From NCBI RefSeq assembly GCF_019397265.1, contig NZ_CP068985.1, forward strand, positions 4,072,501 to 4,136,500: 64,000 nt of DNA, written 5' to 3'. Positions 49,246 through 57,041 of the stretch are shown here, in pieces. A model generated the notes under the pieces. It saw only the letters and a list, made by a program, of their open reading frames with translations, was not told where the DNA came from and made no database searches. The DNA is from Nonomuraea coxensis DSM 45129. GTDB lineage: Bacteria; Actinomycetota; Actinomycetes; Streptosporangiales; Streptosporangiaceae. The stretch's first letter is position 1, and each line of letters opens with the position of its first letter. Both the position numbers and the translations under genes were made by a program.

Positions 49246-50379
49246 TCATCCCGTGATGTGCGCCTGCCACGATCCGGCGTCATGACCCTCCGTCACCTGA
49301 CCGCGACCGCCTTCCTGGCAGGGGCGCTCGCGGGCTGTGCCGCCGCGCCCGCGCCCCCGTCCTCGGCCGTCCCCACGACGGTCGGGGCCGTGCAGCCGGG
49401 TGTGGAGCAGATCCATGCCTCCGAACTGCGGCCCGGCGACTGCCTCGCGCCGATGCCCGAGAGCTTCGCCGTGACGCTCGTGTCCTGCTCGGAGCCGCAC
49501 GCGGCCGAGTACGCCACCACGTACGTGGTGCCCGACCAGCCGTGGCCGGGCCAGGAGGCGCTGGACCTGCTCGCCCGCGAGGGATGCGCGCCCAGGATGC
49601 GGTACGTCCCCGAGCGCAGGGCGGAGGTCACCGTGGCCGTGCTGGTGCCGGACGAGGCGTCCTGGCCCCGTCACCGGACCGCGTACTGCCTGGCGGTCCC
49701 GGCCGACGGCGGCGAGCTCGTCGGCCGGGTCATCCTGTGACGGGGACCGGCCGGGAGACGGGCGCCACCGGCCGTCGCCGCGCTGCGCCCGCAGCACCAG
49801 CACCGTCCAGGCCAGGGCCGCCGCCGCGATCACCAGGAGGAGCGTGTCGAGGCCGGGGGCATCGGACAGGCCCAGCACCGCGACGACCGTGATGCCGCCG
49901 AACCCCACCGCGCCCAGGGTCCTGACCAGCTCCGCCCCCGCCAGGCGGGGCCGCAGCACGGGACGGGCCAGCACCGGGTGGATCAGCACCGCGACCGCCC
50001 ACATCGACAGCCCGCTGAGCGTGTCCGCCCACCACGGCCAGGGCCCCGGGATCGGGTGGAGCAGCAGCGTGGTGGCCGCGGCGGCGTACAGCGCGGCCCG
50101 CGCCCGCAGGACCCTCGGCTCCTGCTCGTCGCGGGGCGCCGCCTCCAGGGGACCGCGCAGGCCCTGCCACAGGGCCCACGCCCAGGGGACGGCCGTCAGG
50201 GCGGCGACGAGCAGGTCCGCGCCCGCCGGGGCGGCCTCCGGCTCCTGCATGATCGTCAGTCGCCACAGCAGGGCCTGGTCGCCGGTGACCACCGCCGTCC
50301 CGACGGCCACGGCCACCACCGCGACGTAGGCACCCGTGACGACCAGGGCGAGGACGGGGGAGCGGCGACGACGCGGCAC
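49246..50379 (-). CDS. Membrane protein, probably frameshifted at its 3' end
   Basis: Residues 1-205 (50379 to about 49765) form a plausible five- or six-helix membrane protein (VLALVVTGAYVAVVAVAVGT, LSGLSMWAVAVLIHPVL). The frame then runs on for 170 residues that are purely antisense to the lipoprotein gene and rich in Arg/Gly/His. In the neighbouring frame a stop lies at 49730, right at the convergent lipoprotein stop. A lost base near 49760 is the simplest explanation, so only the N-terminal half should be trusted. Confidence 0.55.
   Translation of the reverse strand: MPRRRRSPVLALVVTGAYVAVVAVAVGTAVVTGDQALLWRLTIMQEPEAAPAGADLLVAALTAVPWAWALWQGLRGPLEAAPRDEQEPRVLRARAALYAAAATTLLLHPIPGPWPWWADTLSGLSMWAVAVLIHPVLARPVLRPRLAGAELVRTLGAVGFGGITVVAVLGLSDAPGLDTLLLVIAAAALAWTVLVLRAQRGDGRWRPSPGRSPSQDDPADELAAVGRDRQAVRGPVTGPGRLVRHQHGHGDLRPALGDVPHPGRASLAGEQVQRLLARPRLVGHHVRGGVLGRVRLRAGHERHGEALGHRREAVAGPQFGGMDLLHTRLHGPDRRGDGRGRGRGRGGTARERPCQEGGRGQVTEGHDAGSWQAHITG
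49282..49740 (+). CDS. Lipoprotein with septum-formation-like domain
   Basis: A 152-residue predicted lipoprotein. ATG 49282 gives a signal with lipobox LAGC. The mature part has LRPGDCLAPMP, LVSCSEPHAAEY and late Cys residues, the pattern of the actinobacterial septum-formation (DUF4190-associated) extracellular domain. Anchored outside the membrane; role unknown. It is fully overlapped in antisense by the minus-strand frame 49246-50379. Confidence 0.7.
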   Translation: MTLRHLTATAFLAGALAGCAAAPAPPSSAVPTTVGAVQPGVEQIHASELRPGDCLAPMPESFAVTLVSCSEPHAAEYATTYVVPDQPWPGQEALDLLAREGCAPRMRYVPERRAEVTVAVLVPDEASWPRHRTAYCLAVPADGGELVGRVIL

Positions 50380-50450
50380 GGGACACTTCCGAGGGGGGAT
50401 GAAGGGAGAGATCGGGCGCTCACCCTATCGACCCGTCCGGGCCAAGTCGA

Positions 50451-51061
50451 TCAAGAACTGAGCCGGGCCAGCTCCTCCGCCGTGAGCTCCAGCTCCGCCG
50501 CGGCGACCGAGTCGAGAATGGTCTCCGGGCGGCTCAGCTCCCCGGTACGCCCGATCCCGCCCAGCGGCGACCAGGGCAGGAAGGCGATGCCGAGCTCGGC
50601 GCAGAGGTCGATCTCGGGCTCGCTGGAACGGAAGCGCGGCGAGAACTCGTTCTGCACACTCACCAGCCGGTCGCCGAGAATGGTGTGGGCGAGCCTGATC
50701 TGGCCGGGATCGGCGTTCGAGATGCCCGCGAACCGGATCTTGCCGGTGTCGAGCAGGTCCTTCAGCGCGCCGATCGTCTCCTCGTACGGCACCTTCGGGT
50801 CGGGCCGGTGGTGCTGGTAGAGGCCGATGACGTCCACCCCGAGCGCCTTCAGCGACCGGTCGCAGGCCCGCTTGAGGTAGGCGGGACTGCCGTCCACGTC
50901 CCACCCGCCGGGCGTGCGGGTGTGGCCGCCCTTCGTCGCGACGAGCACGGCGCCGGCGTCGCCCGGCCACAGGGACAGGGCGCGCCGACATGGGCATGGC
51001 GCCCAGCGATCGCTCCGACCTGCCGGTCACCGAGGGTGCGGGTCCTCATGGCGTTCTGCAT
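50451..51061 (-). pseudogene. Aldo/keto reductase with frameshift and internal deletion
   Basis: The N-terminus (MRTRTLGDRQVGAI) and the larger C-terminal part from VLVATKGGHTR to the end (KALGVDVIGLYQHHRPDPKV, FLPWSPLGG) are a clear AKR. Between them two bases appear missing in the GLGAMPMS region, and about 45 residues with the catalytic Asp and Tyr are gone. An open frame of 165 residues from 50948 could be made but would be inactive. Confidence 0.75.
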
Positions 51062-51107
51062 GGCACCACCCTGTCCGCTGGAGCGCGCTCCAGGTCAAGC
51101 CCGGCGC

Positions 51108-51533
51108 TCACGTGGCGGTCCGCTGGGCGGCCCCATGGGGGGACAGCAGCGCGCCGAGGAGCCGGGCGGGCTCCTCGACGGTGACCGTCAGGGCGGGATG
51201 GCGCAGCACGCCGAGCGGTTCGCTGCCCGACACCGACCGGTGGAAGCGGATGCACACCCCCTGCCGGGTGGTGCTGCCGAAGGTGAGGCCCCCGTCCGCG
51301 AGCGACAGGCGCGGCCCGATCGCCTTGACCGCCGAGTACGGCCCCGACAGCTCGGCGCCGGCCACGTTCCCGCGCGGCGACAGCACCAGCCACGGCCCGA
51401 ACCGGACCCGCAGCAGGTCGTCGCTCAGCGTCAGCTCGCACGTGTCCGGCCTGATGCCCAGCAGGCGCAGCAGCGGCCGGTACCGGTCCTCGAAGGCGAA
51501 GCCGAACCGCCGCGTCTCTCCGTCGTGATTCAC
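51108..51533 (-). CDS. Hypothetical protein
   Basis: A 141-residue protein of mostly beta character (FGFAFEDRYRPLLRLLGIRP, LLRVRFGPWLVLSPRGNVAG, GVCIRFHRSVSGSEPLG). Similar short proteins of unknown function are common in actinomycetes. GTG 51533 begins the conserved part; the frame is open to 51566. No helix or signal is seen. Confidence 0.62.
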   Translation of the reverse strand: MNHDGETRRFGFAFEDRYRPLLRLLGIRPDTCELTLSDDLLRVRFGPWLVLSPRGNVAGAELSGPYSAVKAIGPRLSLADGGLTFGSTTRQGVCIRFHRSVSGSEPLGVLRHPALTVTVEEPARLLGALLSPHGAAQRTAT

Positions 51534-51569
51534 GACCGGTCGGCTACCCGGACACGGCGGTCCCACGCC

Positions 51570-52070
51570 TCACTTGGACAGGTAGAGGGTCTTCCAGGTG
51601 CCGGCGTACAGGCAGTTCAGGGACGGCTTGGCGGCCTTGGCCTCGGCGCAGACCTTGAGCTCGACCTGGTAGACGTCGTGGTGCTTCAGCGTGAAGTGCT
51701 TCGGCGTGCGGTAGGAGCAGTCGCGCACCCAGTGGTTCCTGTTCGGCAGGTTGTTGCCCTTGCGGTAAGTGATGCGGAAGACGGCCCAGCCGCAGGAGGC
51801 CGACCTGGTGGAGTCCTGGACGGTGCCCGAGATCGTGACAACCGCGGCGGTGGGCAGGTCGGCGTGGTCCTCGCCGGTGGCGATCAGCTTGCCGGCGGCC
51901 TTGGCCCTTCTGCCGGGCGCGTAGGCCGGGCCCCAGACGATGGGAGCCGACTGCGCGGCGGCGGCGGTGGTCGCGGGCCCGGCGGCGGCCTGGGCGGCGG
52001 CCGGGGTCATCAGGACGGCGGCGGCGGTGGCGGTGACGGCGAGGGCGGCGAGGGCGCGGGTGGCGGTCAT
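51570..52070 (-). CDS. Secreted hypothetical protein
   Basis: A 166-residue protein with a Sec signal peptide (residues 1-29, ALAALAVTATAAAVLMTPAAAQA). The mature part has four Cys that could form two disulfides (ASCGWAVF, VRDCSYRT, LKVCAEA, LNCLYAG). A GGAAGGA box lies 8 bases before the ATG. Function unknown. Confidence 0.72.
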   Translation of the reverse strand: MTATRALAALAVTATAAAVLMTPAAAQAAAGPATTAAAAQSAPIVWGPAYAPGRRAKAAGKLIATGEDHADLPTAAVVTISGTVQDSTRSASCGWAVFRITYRKGNNLPNRNHWVRDCSYRTPKHFTLKHHDVYQVELKVCAEAKAAKPSLNCLYAGTWKTLYLSK

Positions 52071-52310
52071 GGGGAGCGTCCTTCCTGGGGAGGCGGTGAC
52101 CACAGAATGCTCGGGACCGATTTCAACCCGCTTGCCGATCCGGGCTCTTCGCCTGCGAACGCCTTGATTCCGGCCTGAAACGGCAGGTGGTGTCATTCTC
52201 GGCCAAGAGGGTTCATTCGGCCGAGGGCCGGTGTACGAGGGCCACGGCGAGGACGGCGTACGGGTGGCGGCTGCCCCTGACCGGCGCGGGCGGAGCGGGT
52301 CCGCGCGAGA
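52071..52310. other. Divergent gap between the secreted protein and corA
   Basis: About 240 bases with no coding bias. It must hold two divergent promoters. I see no clear -35/-10 pair and no structure I can recognise as a magnesium riboswitch. Confidence 0.4.
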
Positions 52311-53312
52311 ATGCTCGCTGTGATTGTGGACAAGGCGATCTACCGCGACGGCACGCGCCGGACCATCACCGGCGACATCAGCGACGCCTGGAGCGCCGCC
52401 CGCACCAGGGACGGCGGCTTCCTGTGGATCGGCCTGCACGAGCCCACGCGGGAGGAGTTCGACCTGATCAGCAGCGAGGTCGAGCTGCACCCGCTGGCGG
52501 TCGAGGACGCCATCAAGGCCCACCAGCGGCCCAAGCTCGAACGCTACGACGACACCCTGTTCGTGGTGCTCAAGACGCTGCTGTACGTCGAGGAGACCTC
52601 CGACATCGAGGTCGGCGAGATCAACCTGTTCCTCGGCCGCGACTTCGTCATCACCGTCCGCCACGGGGCCGCCAACCCGCTGAAGGAGGTGCGCCGGCGC
52701 GTGGAGTCGGACCCCGGCCTGCTTGCCGCGGGCCCCGCCGGCGTCATGTACGCGATCTGCGACCAGGTCGTCGACACCTACTCCCTGGTCTCGTACGAGG
52801 TCGAGCACGACCTGATCGCGCTGGAGCGCCGCGTGTTCAGCGGCGAGCAGGCCGACGTGACCGAGGACATCTACTCGCTGAAGCGGGAGGTGCTGGAGTT
52901 CAGGACCTCGCAGGACCCTCTCATCCCGGTCCTGGAGGAGATCGTCAAGGGCCGGGTGGAGCTGTGCGCGAGCAACCGGGAGTTATTCCGCGACGTCCTG
53001 GACCACCTGCTGCGCGTGGACGGCAAGGTGGACGAGCACAACGAGCTGCTGACCAGCGCGCTCAGCGCCCATCTGGCGCTGGTCGGCGCCGAGCAGAACA
53101 AGGTCGCCATGCGGCAGAACGCCGACATGCGCAAGATCTCCTCCTGGGCGGCCCTCATCGCCGTCCCCACGCTGATCGCCGGCGTGTACGGGATGAACTT
53201 CGACCACATGCCGGAGCTGCACTGGACGTTCGGCTACCCGCTGTGCCTGGGGACGATGGCGGTGGCCGTGCTCGTGGTGTACCGGCTGCTGCGCCGGAGC
53301 GGCTGGTTGTGA
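52311..53312 (+). CDS. corA: CorA family magnesium/cobalt transporter
   Basis: A 333-residue channel. A large cytoplasmic N-terminal funnel and a long stalk helix (about 200-275) lead to two C-terminal helices. The signature GMN is at residues 294-296 (VYGMNF), and MPELHWTF forms the short external loop. CorA pentamers carry Mg2+ inward under membrane potential. The C-terminus ends in the basic YRLLRRSGWL. It is monocistronic and convergent with a STAS gene. Confidence 0.95.
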   Translation: MLAVIVDKAIYRDGTRRTITGDISDAWSAARTRDGGFLWIGLHEPTREEFDLISSEVELHPLAVEDAIKAHQRPKLERYDDTLFVVLKTLLYVEETSDIEVGEINLFLGRDFVITVRHGAANPLKEVRRRVESDPGLLAAGPAGVMYAICDQVVDTYSLVSYEVEHDLIALERRVFSGEQADVTEDIYSLKREVLEFRTSQDPLIPVLEEIVKGRVELCASNRELFRDVLDHLLRVDGKVDEHNELLTSALSAHLALVGAEQNKVAMRQNADMRKISSWAALIAVPTLIAGVYGMNFDHMPELHWTFGYPLCLGTMAVAVLVVYRLLRRSGWL

Positions 53313-53325
53313 AGCCGGAGCGCCG

Positions 53326-53697
53326 TCAGGCGAGGGCGGCCAGGGCCTCCTCCAGGCTGTCGTAGAGGGGCAGGCGGTCGGCGAGGCCGGTGATCCAGAT
53401 GACCCGGGCGCGGGCGTAGTCGACGCCGATGAGGGCGAACCTGCCGCCGGAGGAGAGCGAGGTCTGCCAGCGGTGCACGATCAGCCCCAGGGCGCGCGAG
53501 TCCATGAACGTCACCCCGGCCAGGTCGAGGACCAGCGCGGGGCCCGCCTGGGAGAGGAACTCCGCGAACTCCTCGCGGGTGGTGGCGTCGAGCAGCCCGT
53601 CGACGGCGATCACGGCGATGTCGTCGATGACCCTGGAGGTCAGGGTCAGGCTCCTGGGCCGGTCGCTCTCGTCGTCCTGCGCGATCATGGGTGTCAT
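53326..53697 (-). CDS. STAS-domain anti-sigma factor antagonist
   Basis: A 123-residue STAS protein (VIAVDGLLDATTREEFAEFL, ALVLDLAGVTFMDSRALGLIV). The phospho-acceptor loop is FMDSRAL, with the Asp-Ser pair intact, unlike the STAS protein at 18461. It presumably controls an RsbW-type anti-sigma kinase encoded elsewhere. Two ATGs near the start (53697 and 53688) are both possible. Confidence 0.87.
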   Translation of the reverse strand: MTPMIAQDDESDRPRSLTLTSRVIDDIAVIAVDGLLDATTREEFAEFLSQAGPALVLDLAGVTFMDSRALGLIVHRWQTSLSSGGRFALIGVDYARARVIWITGLADRLPLYDSLEEALAALA

Positions 53698-53740
53698 CGT
53701 AGTGGTCGAGGTCCTCGGTCGGCAGGCGAGGAGGCGATCC

Positions 53741-54928
53741 TCACCGGGCGGGAGGGACGGCCGCCGGGCGGCGGGTGTCGACGGCGGGGGCGAGGAAGGC
53801 GGCGGAGACGACGAAGCCGAGCACCACGAGCATGGCCGCGCGCAGCCCCCAGTGCTCGCCGAGGAACCCGAGGCCGGGCGGGCCGACGAGGAAGGCGACG
53901 TAGCCGATGACGGCCACCAGGCTGACGCGGGCGGTCTCGTCGGGCCCGCTCTCCCCGGCGGCCGACAGCGCGACGGGGAAGCCCAGCGCCGCGCCGAGCC
54001 CCCAGAGCAGCACGGCCGCCCCGGCCAGCAGGGCGCTGTCGGAGAAGATCACCAGGAGCAGCCCGAGCGCCCCCGAGACGGCGCTGGCGCGGATGACCGC
54101 CGTGCGGCCGAACCGGTCGAGGAAGTACGTCCCCGCGAACCGGCCGGCGGTCATGGCGGCCGCGAACCCGGCGTAGACGAGGGACCCGGCCGCGGTGCCG
54201 AGGCCGTGCCCGTCCACCATGAGCAGCGGCAGCCAGTCGTTGGCGGCTCCCTCGGCCAGCGCCATGGCCAGCACGATCGCGCCGATCAGCAGCAGCCTGC
54301 CGTCCTTCCACACCGCCGGCCGCGGACCGGCCGTCCCGGACCCGCCGGGCGTCCCGAGGCCGGTGCCCGCGGGGACGGAGCGGGCGGCGTACAGGAAGAT
54401 CGCGGCCGAGAGCAGGGTGACGGCGGCCAGGTGCCAGTGGACGGGGAGGCGGGTGGCGGTGGCCGCGATGCCCGCGCAGGCGCCGGCGACGGTGCCGAGG
54501 CTGAAGCAGCCGTGCAGGGTGGGCAGTGTCGTGGCGCCGGTGGCGCGCTCGACGTCGGCGGCGTCGACGTTCGCGGCGACGTCGCCGGCCCCGATGCCCG
54601 CGCCGAACCCGGCCAGGCCCGCCGTGACCAGCGGCACGGAGGCGAGGAGCACGCCGGCGCTGATGAGGGCCAGGCTCGCGATGATCGTCAGGGTGCCGGT
54701 GACGATGACGGGCCGCGTCCCGTACCGGGAGGTGAGGCGTCCGGAGAGGAGGATGCCGATCATGGAGCCCAGCGACAGGCCGAACAGGATCCAGCCCATC
54801 TGCGCGGTGGACGCCTCGAGCCGGTCGCGGATGTCGGGGGTGCGGGTCACCCACGACGACGTCGCGACGCCCGGCAGGAAGAACAGCAGGAACAGCGCGT
54901 GCCTGCGCCGGCGCATGGCAAGGTCCAA
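53741..54928 (-). CDS. MFS transporter
   Basis: A 395-residue, 12-helix major-facilitator protein. It carries MFS motif A-like GRLTSRYGTRPVI in the first loop and a matching TYFLDRFGRTAVI in the second half. It resembles sugar/fucose-type or drug-type permeases. The start is TTG 54928 with GGAGAG 6-8 bases upstream; ATG 54916 has no such site. Its neighbour is an arabinan-degrading enzyme, so uptake of a sugar is possible but not shown. Confidence 0.85.
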   Translation of the reverse strand: MDLAMRRRRHALFLLFFLPGVATSSWVTRTPDIRDRLEASTAQMGWILFGLSLGSMIGILLSGRLTSRYGTRPVIVTGTLTIIASLALISAGVLLASVPLVTAGLAGFGAGIGAGDVAANVDAADVERATGATTLPTLHGCFSLGTVAGACAGIAATATRLPVHWHLAAVTLLSAAIFLYAARSVPAGTGLGTPGGSGTAGPRPAVWKDGRLLLIGAIVLAMALAEGAANDWLPLLMVDGHGLGTAAGSLVYAGFAAAMTAGRFAGTYFLDRFGRTAVIRASAVSGALGLLLVIFSDSALLAGAAVLLWGLGAALGFPVALSAAGESGPDETARVSLVAVIGYVAFLVGPPGLGFLGEHWGLRAAMLVVLGFVVSAAFLAPAVDTRRPAAVPPAR

Positions 54929-55025
54929 CGAGGGCTCTCCGGGGGGCAGGCGTGGGCATCGGCGTACAGACGAATGTTAACGGTGACATACCAGACGGTG
55001 CGCCCGCGCCTGCCCGATCTCCGGC

Positions 55026-56033
55026 TCAGTACACGAACGGCCAGCCGGCCGCGTCGTAGCCGATCTTGTTGATGCCGAGCAGCGCCGTCCCGTTGTCGGC
55101 GTAGTAGTGGTAGACGAGGATGTCGCCGTCGACGTCCCCGAAGACCGCCTGGTGGCCGGGCCCGTGCACCGAGCCGTGGCCGGCCAGCACCTGGGTGCCG
55201 CCGCCCGAGGTCATCGCCACGCCGTTGCGGTCGACGTACGGGCCGGTGACACTGGCCGAGCGGCCCACCATGATCCGGTACGTGCTGGCCGCGCCCCGGC
55301 AGCAGGCGTCGAAGGACGCCCACAGGTAGTAGTAGCCGCCGTGCTTGTAGATGTACGGCGCCTCGATCGCGGTGCTGCCGGGCCGCTGGGCGATGCCGCG
55401 GACGGTGCTGTCGAGCCGCTTGCCGGTGGCCGGGTCGAGCCGGATCAGCTTGATGCCGGTCCAGAACGAGCCGAAGCTCAGCCACCAGCGGCCCTGGTCG
55501 TCCACGACGAGGTTGGGGTCGATCGCGTTGTAGGTGCTGGAGGAGTTGGTGGAGATGACCAGCCCTTCGTTCGTCCACGAGCCGGACGCTCCCGTGGTGC
55601 TGGTGGCCAGGAAGATCGCCGAGGTGTTGGAGCCGAAGGTGGACGCCGAGTAGTACAGGTAGTACTTACCGTTGTGATAGGAGATGTCCGGCGCCCACAG
55701 GGTGCGGCTGCCTCCGGTGTAGGAGGTCGTCCAGGGCGCTCCGTCCGGGAACACGACGCCGGCGTTGCGCCAGGCGGTGCGGTCGGCGGAGGTCTTCAGC
55801 GCGATGTTGTCGCCGGTGTGGGCGAGCAGGTAGCCACCGCCGGGCCGGCGGACCACCGCCGGATCGTGCACCCCGATGTCGCCGGTCACCACGCCGGGGC
55901 CGGGATAGGCCGCGGCCGCCGCGGTGCGGCCCGCCGCCTGGGCGGCCGGCGTCACGGTCAGCACGGGGCCCAGTGCGAGAGCCACCATTGATGTTAGCGC
56001 TAACATTCTGTGTCGGATTGACCGCGTGGTTTT
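55026..56033 (-). CDS. Secreted GH43 arabinan endo-1,5-alpha-L-arabinosidase
   Basis: A 335-residue five-bladed beta-propeller glycosidase. The catalytic residues lie in GVHDPAVV (general base), YNAIDPNLV (pKa-tuning Asp) and STAIEAPYIY (general acid). ATG 56033 has GGTGAG about 5 bases upstream and gives a good Sec signal (KTTRSIRHR, then a hydrophobic run to TPAAQA). It cuts arabinan side chains of plant pectin outside the cell. A perfect LacI-type operator lies inside codons 10-15. Confidence 0.9.
   Translation of the reverse strand, partial: KTTRSIRHRMLALTSMVALALGPVLTVTPAAQAAGRTAAAAAYPGPGVVTGDIGVHDPAVVRRPGGGYLLAHTGDNIALKTSADRTAWRNAGVVFPDGAPWTTSYTGGSRTLWAPDISYHNGKYYLYYSASTFGSNTSAIFLATSTTGASGSWTNEGLVISTNSSSTYNAIDPNLVVDDQGRWWLSFGSFWTGIKLIRLDPATGKRLDSTVRGIAQRPGSTAIEAPYIYKHGGYYYLWASFDACCRGAASTYRIMVGRSASVTGPYVDRNGVAMTSGGGTQVLAGHGSVHGPGHQAVFGDVDGDILVYHYYADNGTALLGINKIGYDAAGWPFVY
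55991..56006. promoter_or_regulatory. LacI-family operator within the GH43 signal-peptide codons
   Basis: ATGTTAGCGCTAACAT is a perfect 16-bp palindrome with the central CG of LacI-family sites. It lies 27 bases into the coding sequence, where a bound repressor would act as a roadblock. No LacI gene is in the window. Confidence 0.75.
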
Positions 56034-56201
56034 CATGATCTCACCCATCTGTGTAAGGTCCGGGGCGGAAGCGACGCTAGAAGCCGCCGCCGGGCGCGGT
56101 CAATCCCGGCCGCGCCGGCCGCCGGGCCGGATCGGCGCCCCGCCTGAGGTCACGGCGGGTGCGGCCCGCGCCGGGCCCCCGAAAGTTTCATGGCGGCCGC
56201 G

Positions 56202-56951
56202 TCACGTCCCGTCGGGCGGCGGGTGCAGCATCGGGACGAGGAAGCGCCTGGCCACGGAGGCGAGCTGCGCGTCGTCGTCGAGGTCGACGATCTCGCTCGG
56301 GATCGCCAGGAAGGAGGCCGACACCCGGACCATGAGCTCGGCCACGAGGTCGATGTCGAGGTCGGCCGGCACGTGCCCCGCGCGCTGCTCGCGGCGGAGC
56401 TGCCCGGCCACGAACTGCCGGACCACGGCGAGCGTCAGCCCTCCGTCGCTGACCATGGACGGCACCAGCAGGTCCGGCTCCATGTCGATCAGCCCGCCGA
56501 TCAGCGGATTGCCGCGGATCGCGCGCAGGGAGCTCACGAAGCCCAGGACCACCCGCTCGGCGGGGGTGCGCGCGCGCTCGATGTCGATGAGGAACTGGTC
56601 GAAGTAGCGGCGGAACTCGCGCCGTACCACGTCCTCGACCAGCGCGTCCTTGGTGGCGAAACGCCGGTAGACGGTGATTCGCGAGACCTTGGCCCGCCGG
56701 GCGACGTCCTCCATCGTGGAGCGGCGGATGCCCATGCGGCTGAACTGCTCGTAGGCCGCGTCGAGGATGCGCCCGCGAAGCTCGTCGGTGTCGCCGACCT
56801 GCTCGACCGCATCAAGATAAGCGCGCTCCAGCAACGACTCCGACTCGGATGGCGTCGAGAGGCCGGACAGCACAGATTCCACGATCACCTCCTGTCCTGA
56901 TTCTGCCTCAATCGCCAACAGCCGTTGCCGCGGTCTTGTGATGTCCGTCAC
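56202..56951 (-). CDS. TetR family regulator divergent from the lcp operon
   Basis: A 249-residue repressor. After a 55-residue N-terminal extension comes the TetR HTH (ILDAAYEQFSRMGIRRSTME, then DVARRAKVSRITVYRRFATK) and an all-helical ligand domain. Divergent position to tandem lcp genes matches LcpR-type regulators of rubber degradation in other actinomycetes. The start is GTG 56951. It likely represses lcp until an isoprenoid cleavage product binds. Confidence 0.88.
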   Translation of the reverse strand: MTDITRPRQRLLAIEAESGQEVIVESVLSGLSTPSESESLLERAYLDAVEQVGDTDELRGRILDAAYEQFSRMGIRRSTMEDVARRAKVSRITVYRRFATKDALVEDVVRREFRRYFDQFLIDIERARTPAERVVLGFVSSLRAIRGNPLIGGLIDMEPDLLVPSMVSDGGLTLAVVRQFVAGQLRREQRAGHVPADLDIDLVAELMVRVSASFLAIPSEIVDLDDDAQLASVARRFLVPMLHPPPDGT

Positions 56952-56965
56952 CGTGTGCTCTGATG

Positions 56966-56981
56966 ATACGCAGAATCGTAT
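56966..56981. promoter_or_regulatory. TetR operator between the regulator and lcp
   Basis: ATACG (56966-56970), six bases, CGTAT (56977-56981) form an inverted repeat in the 90-bp divergent gap. A further half-site CGTAT begins at 56992. Either could cover promoters of both directions. Confidence 0.62.
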
Positions 56982-57041
56982 GTTGTTTCACCGTATCAGA
57001 AGGCACTCCCCCCGGCCTCGGGAGAAGGAGGAACAGCGGCA

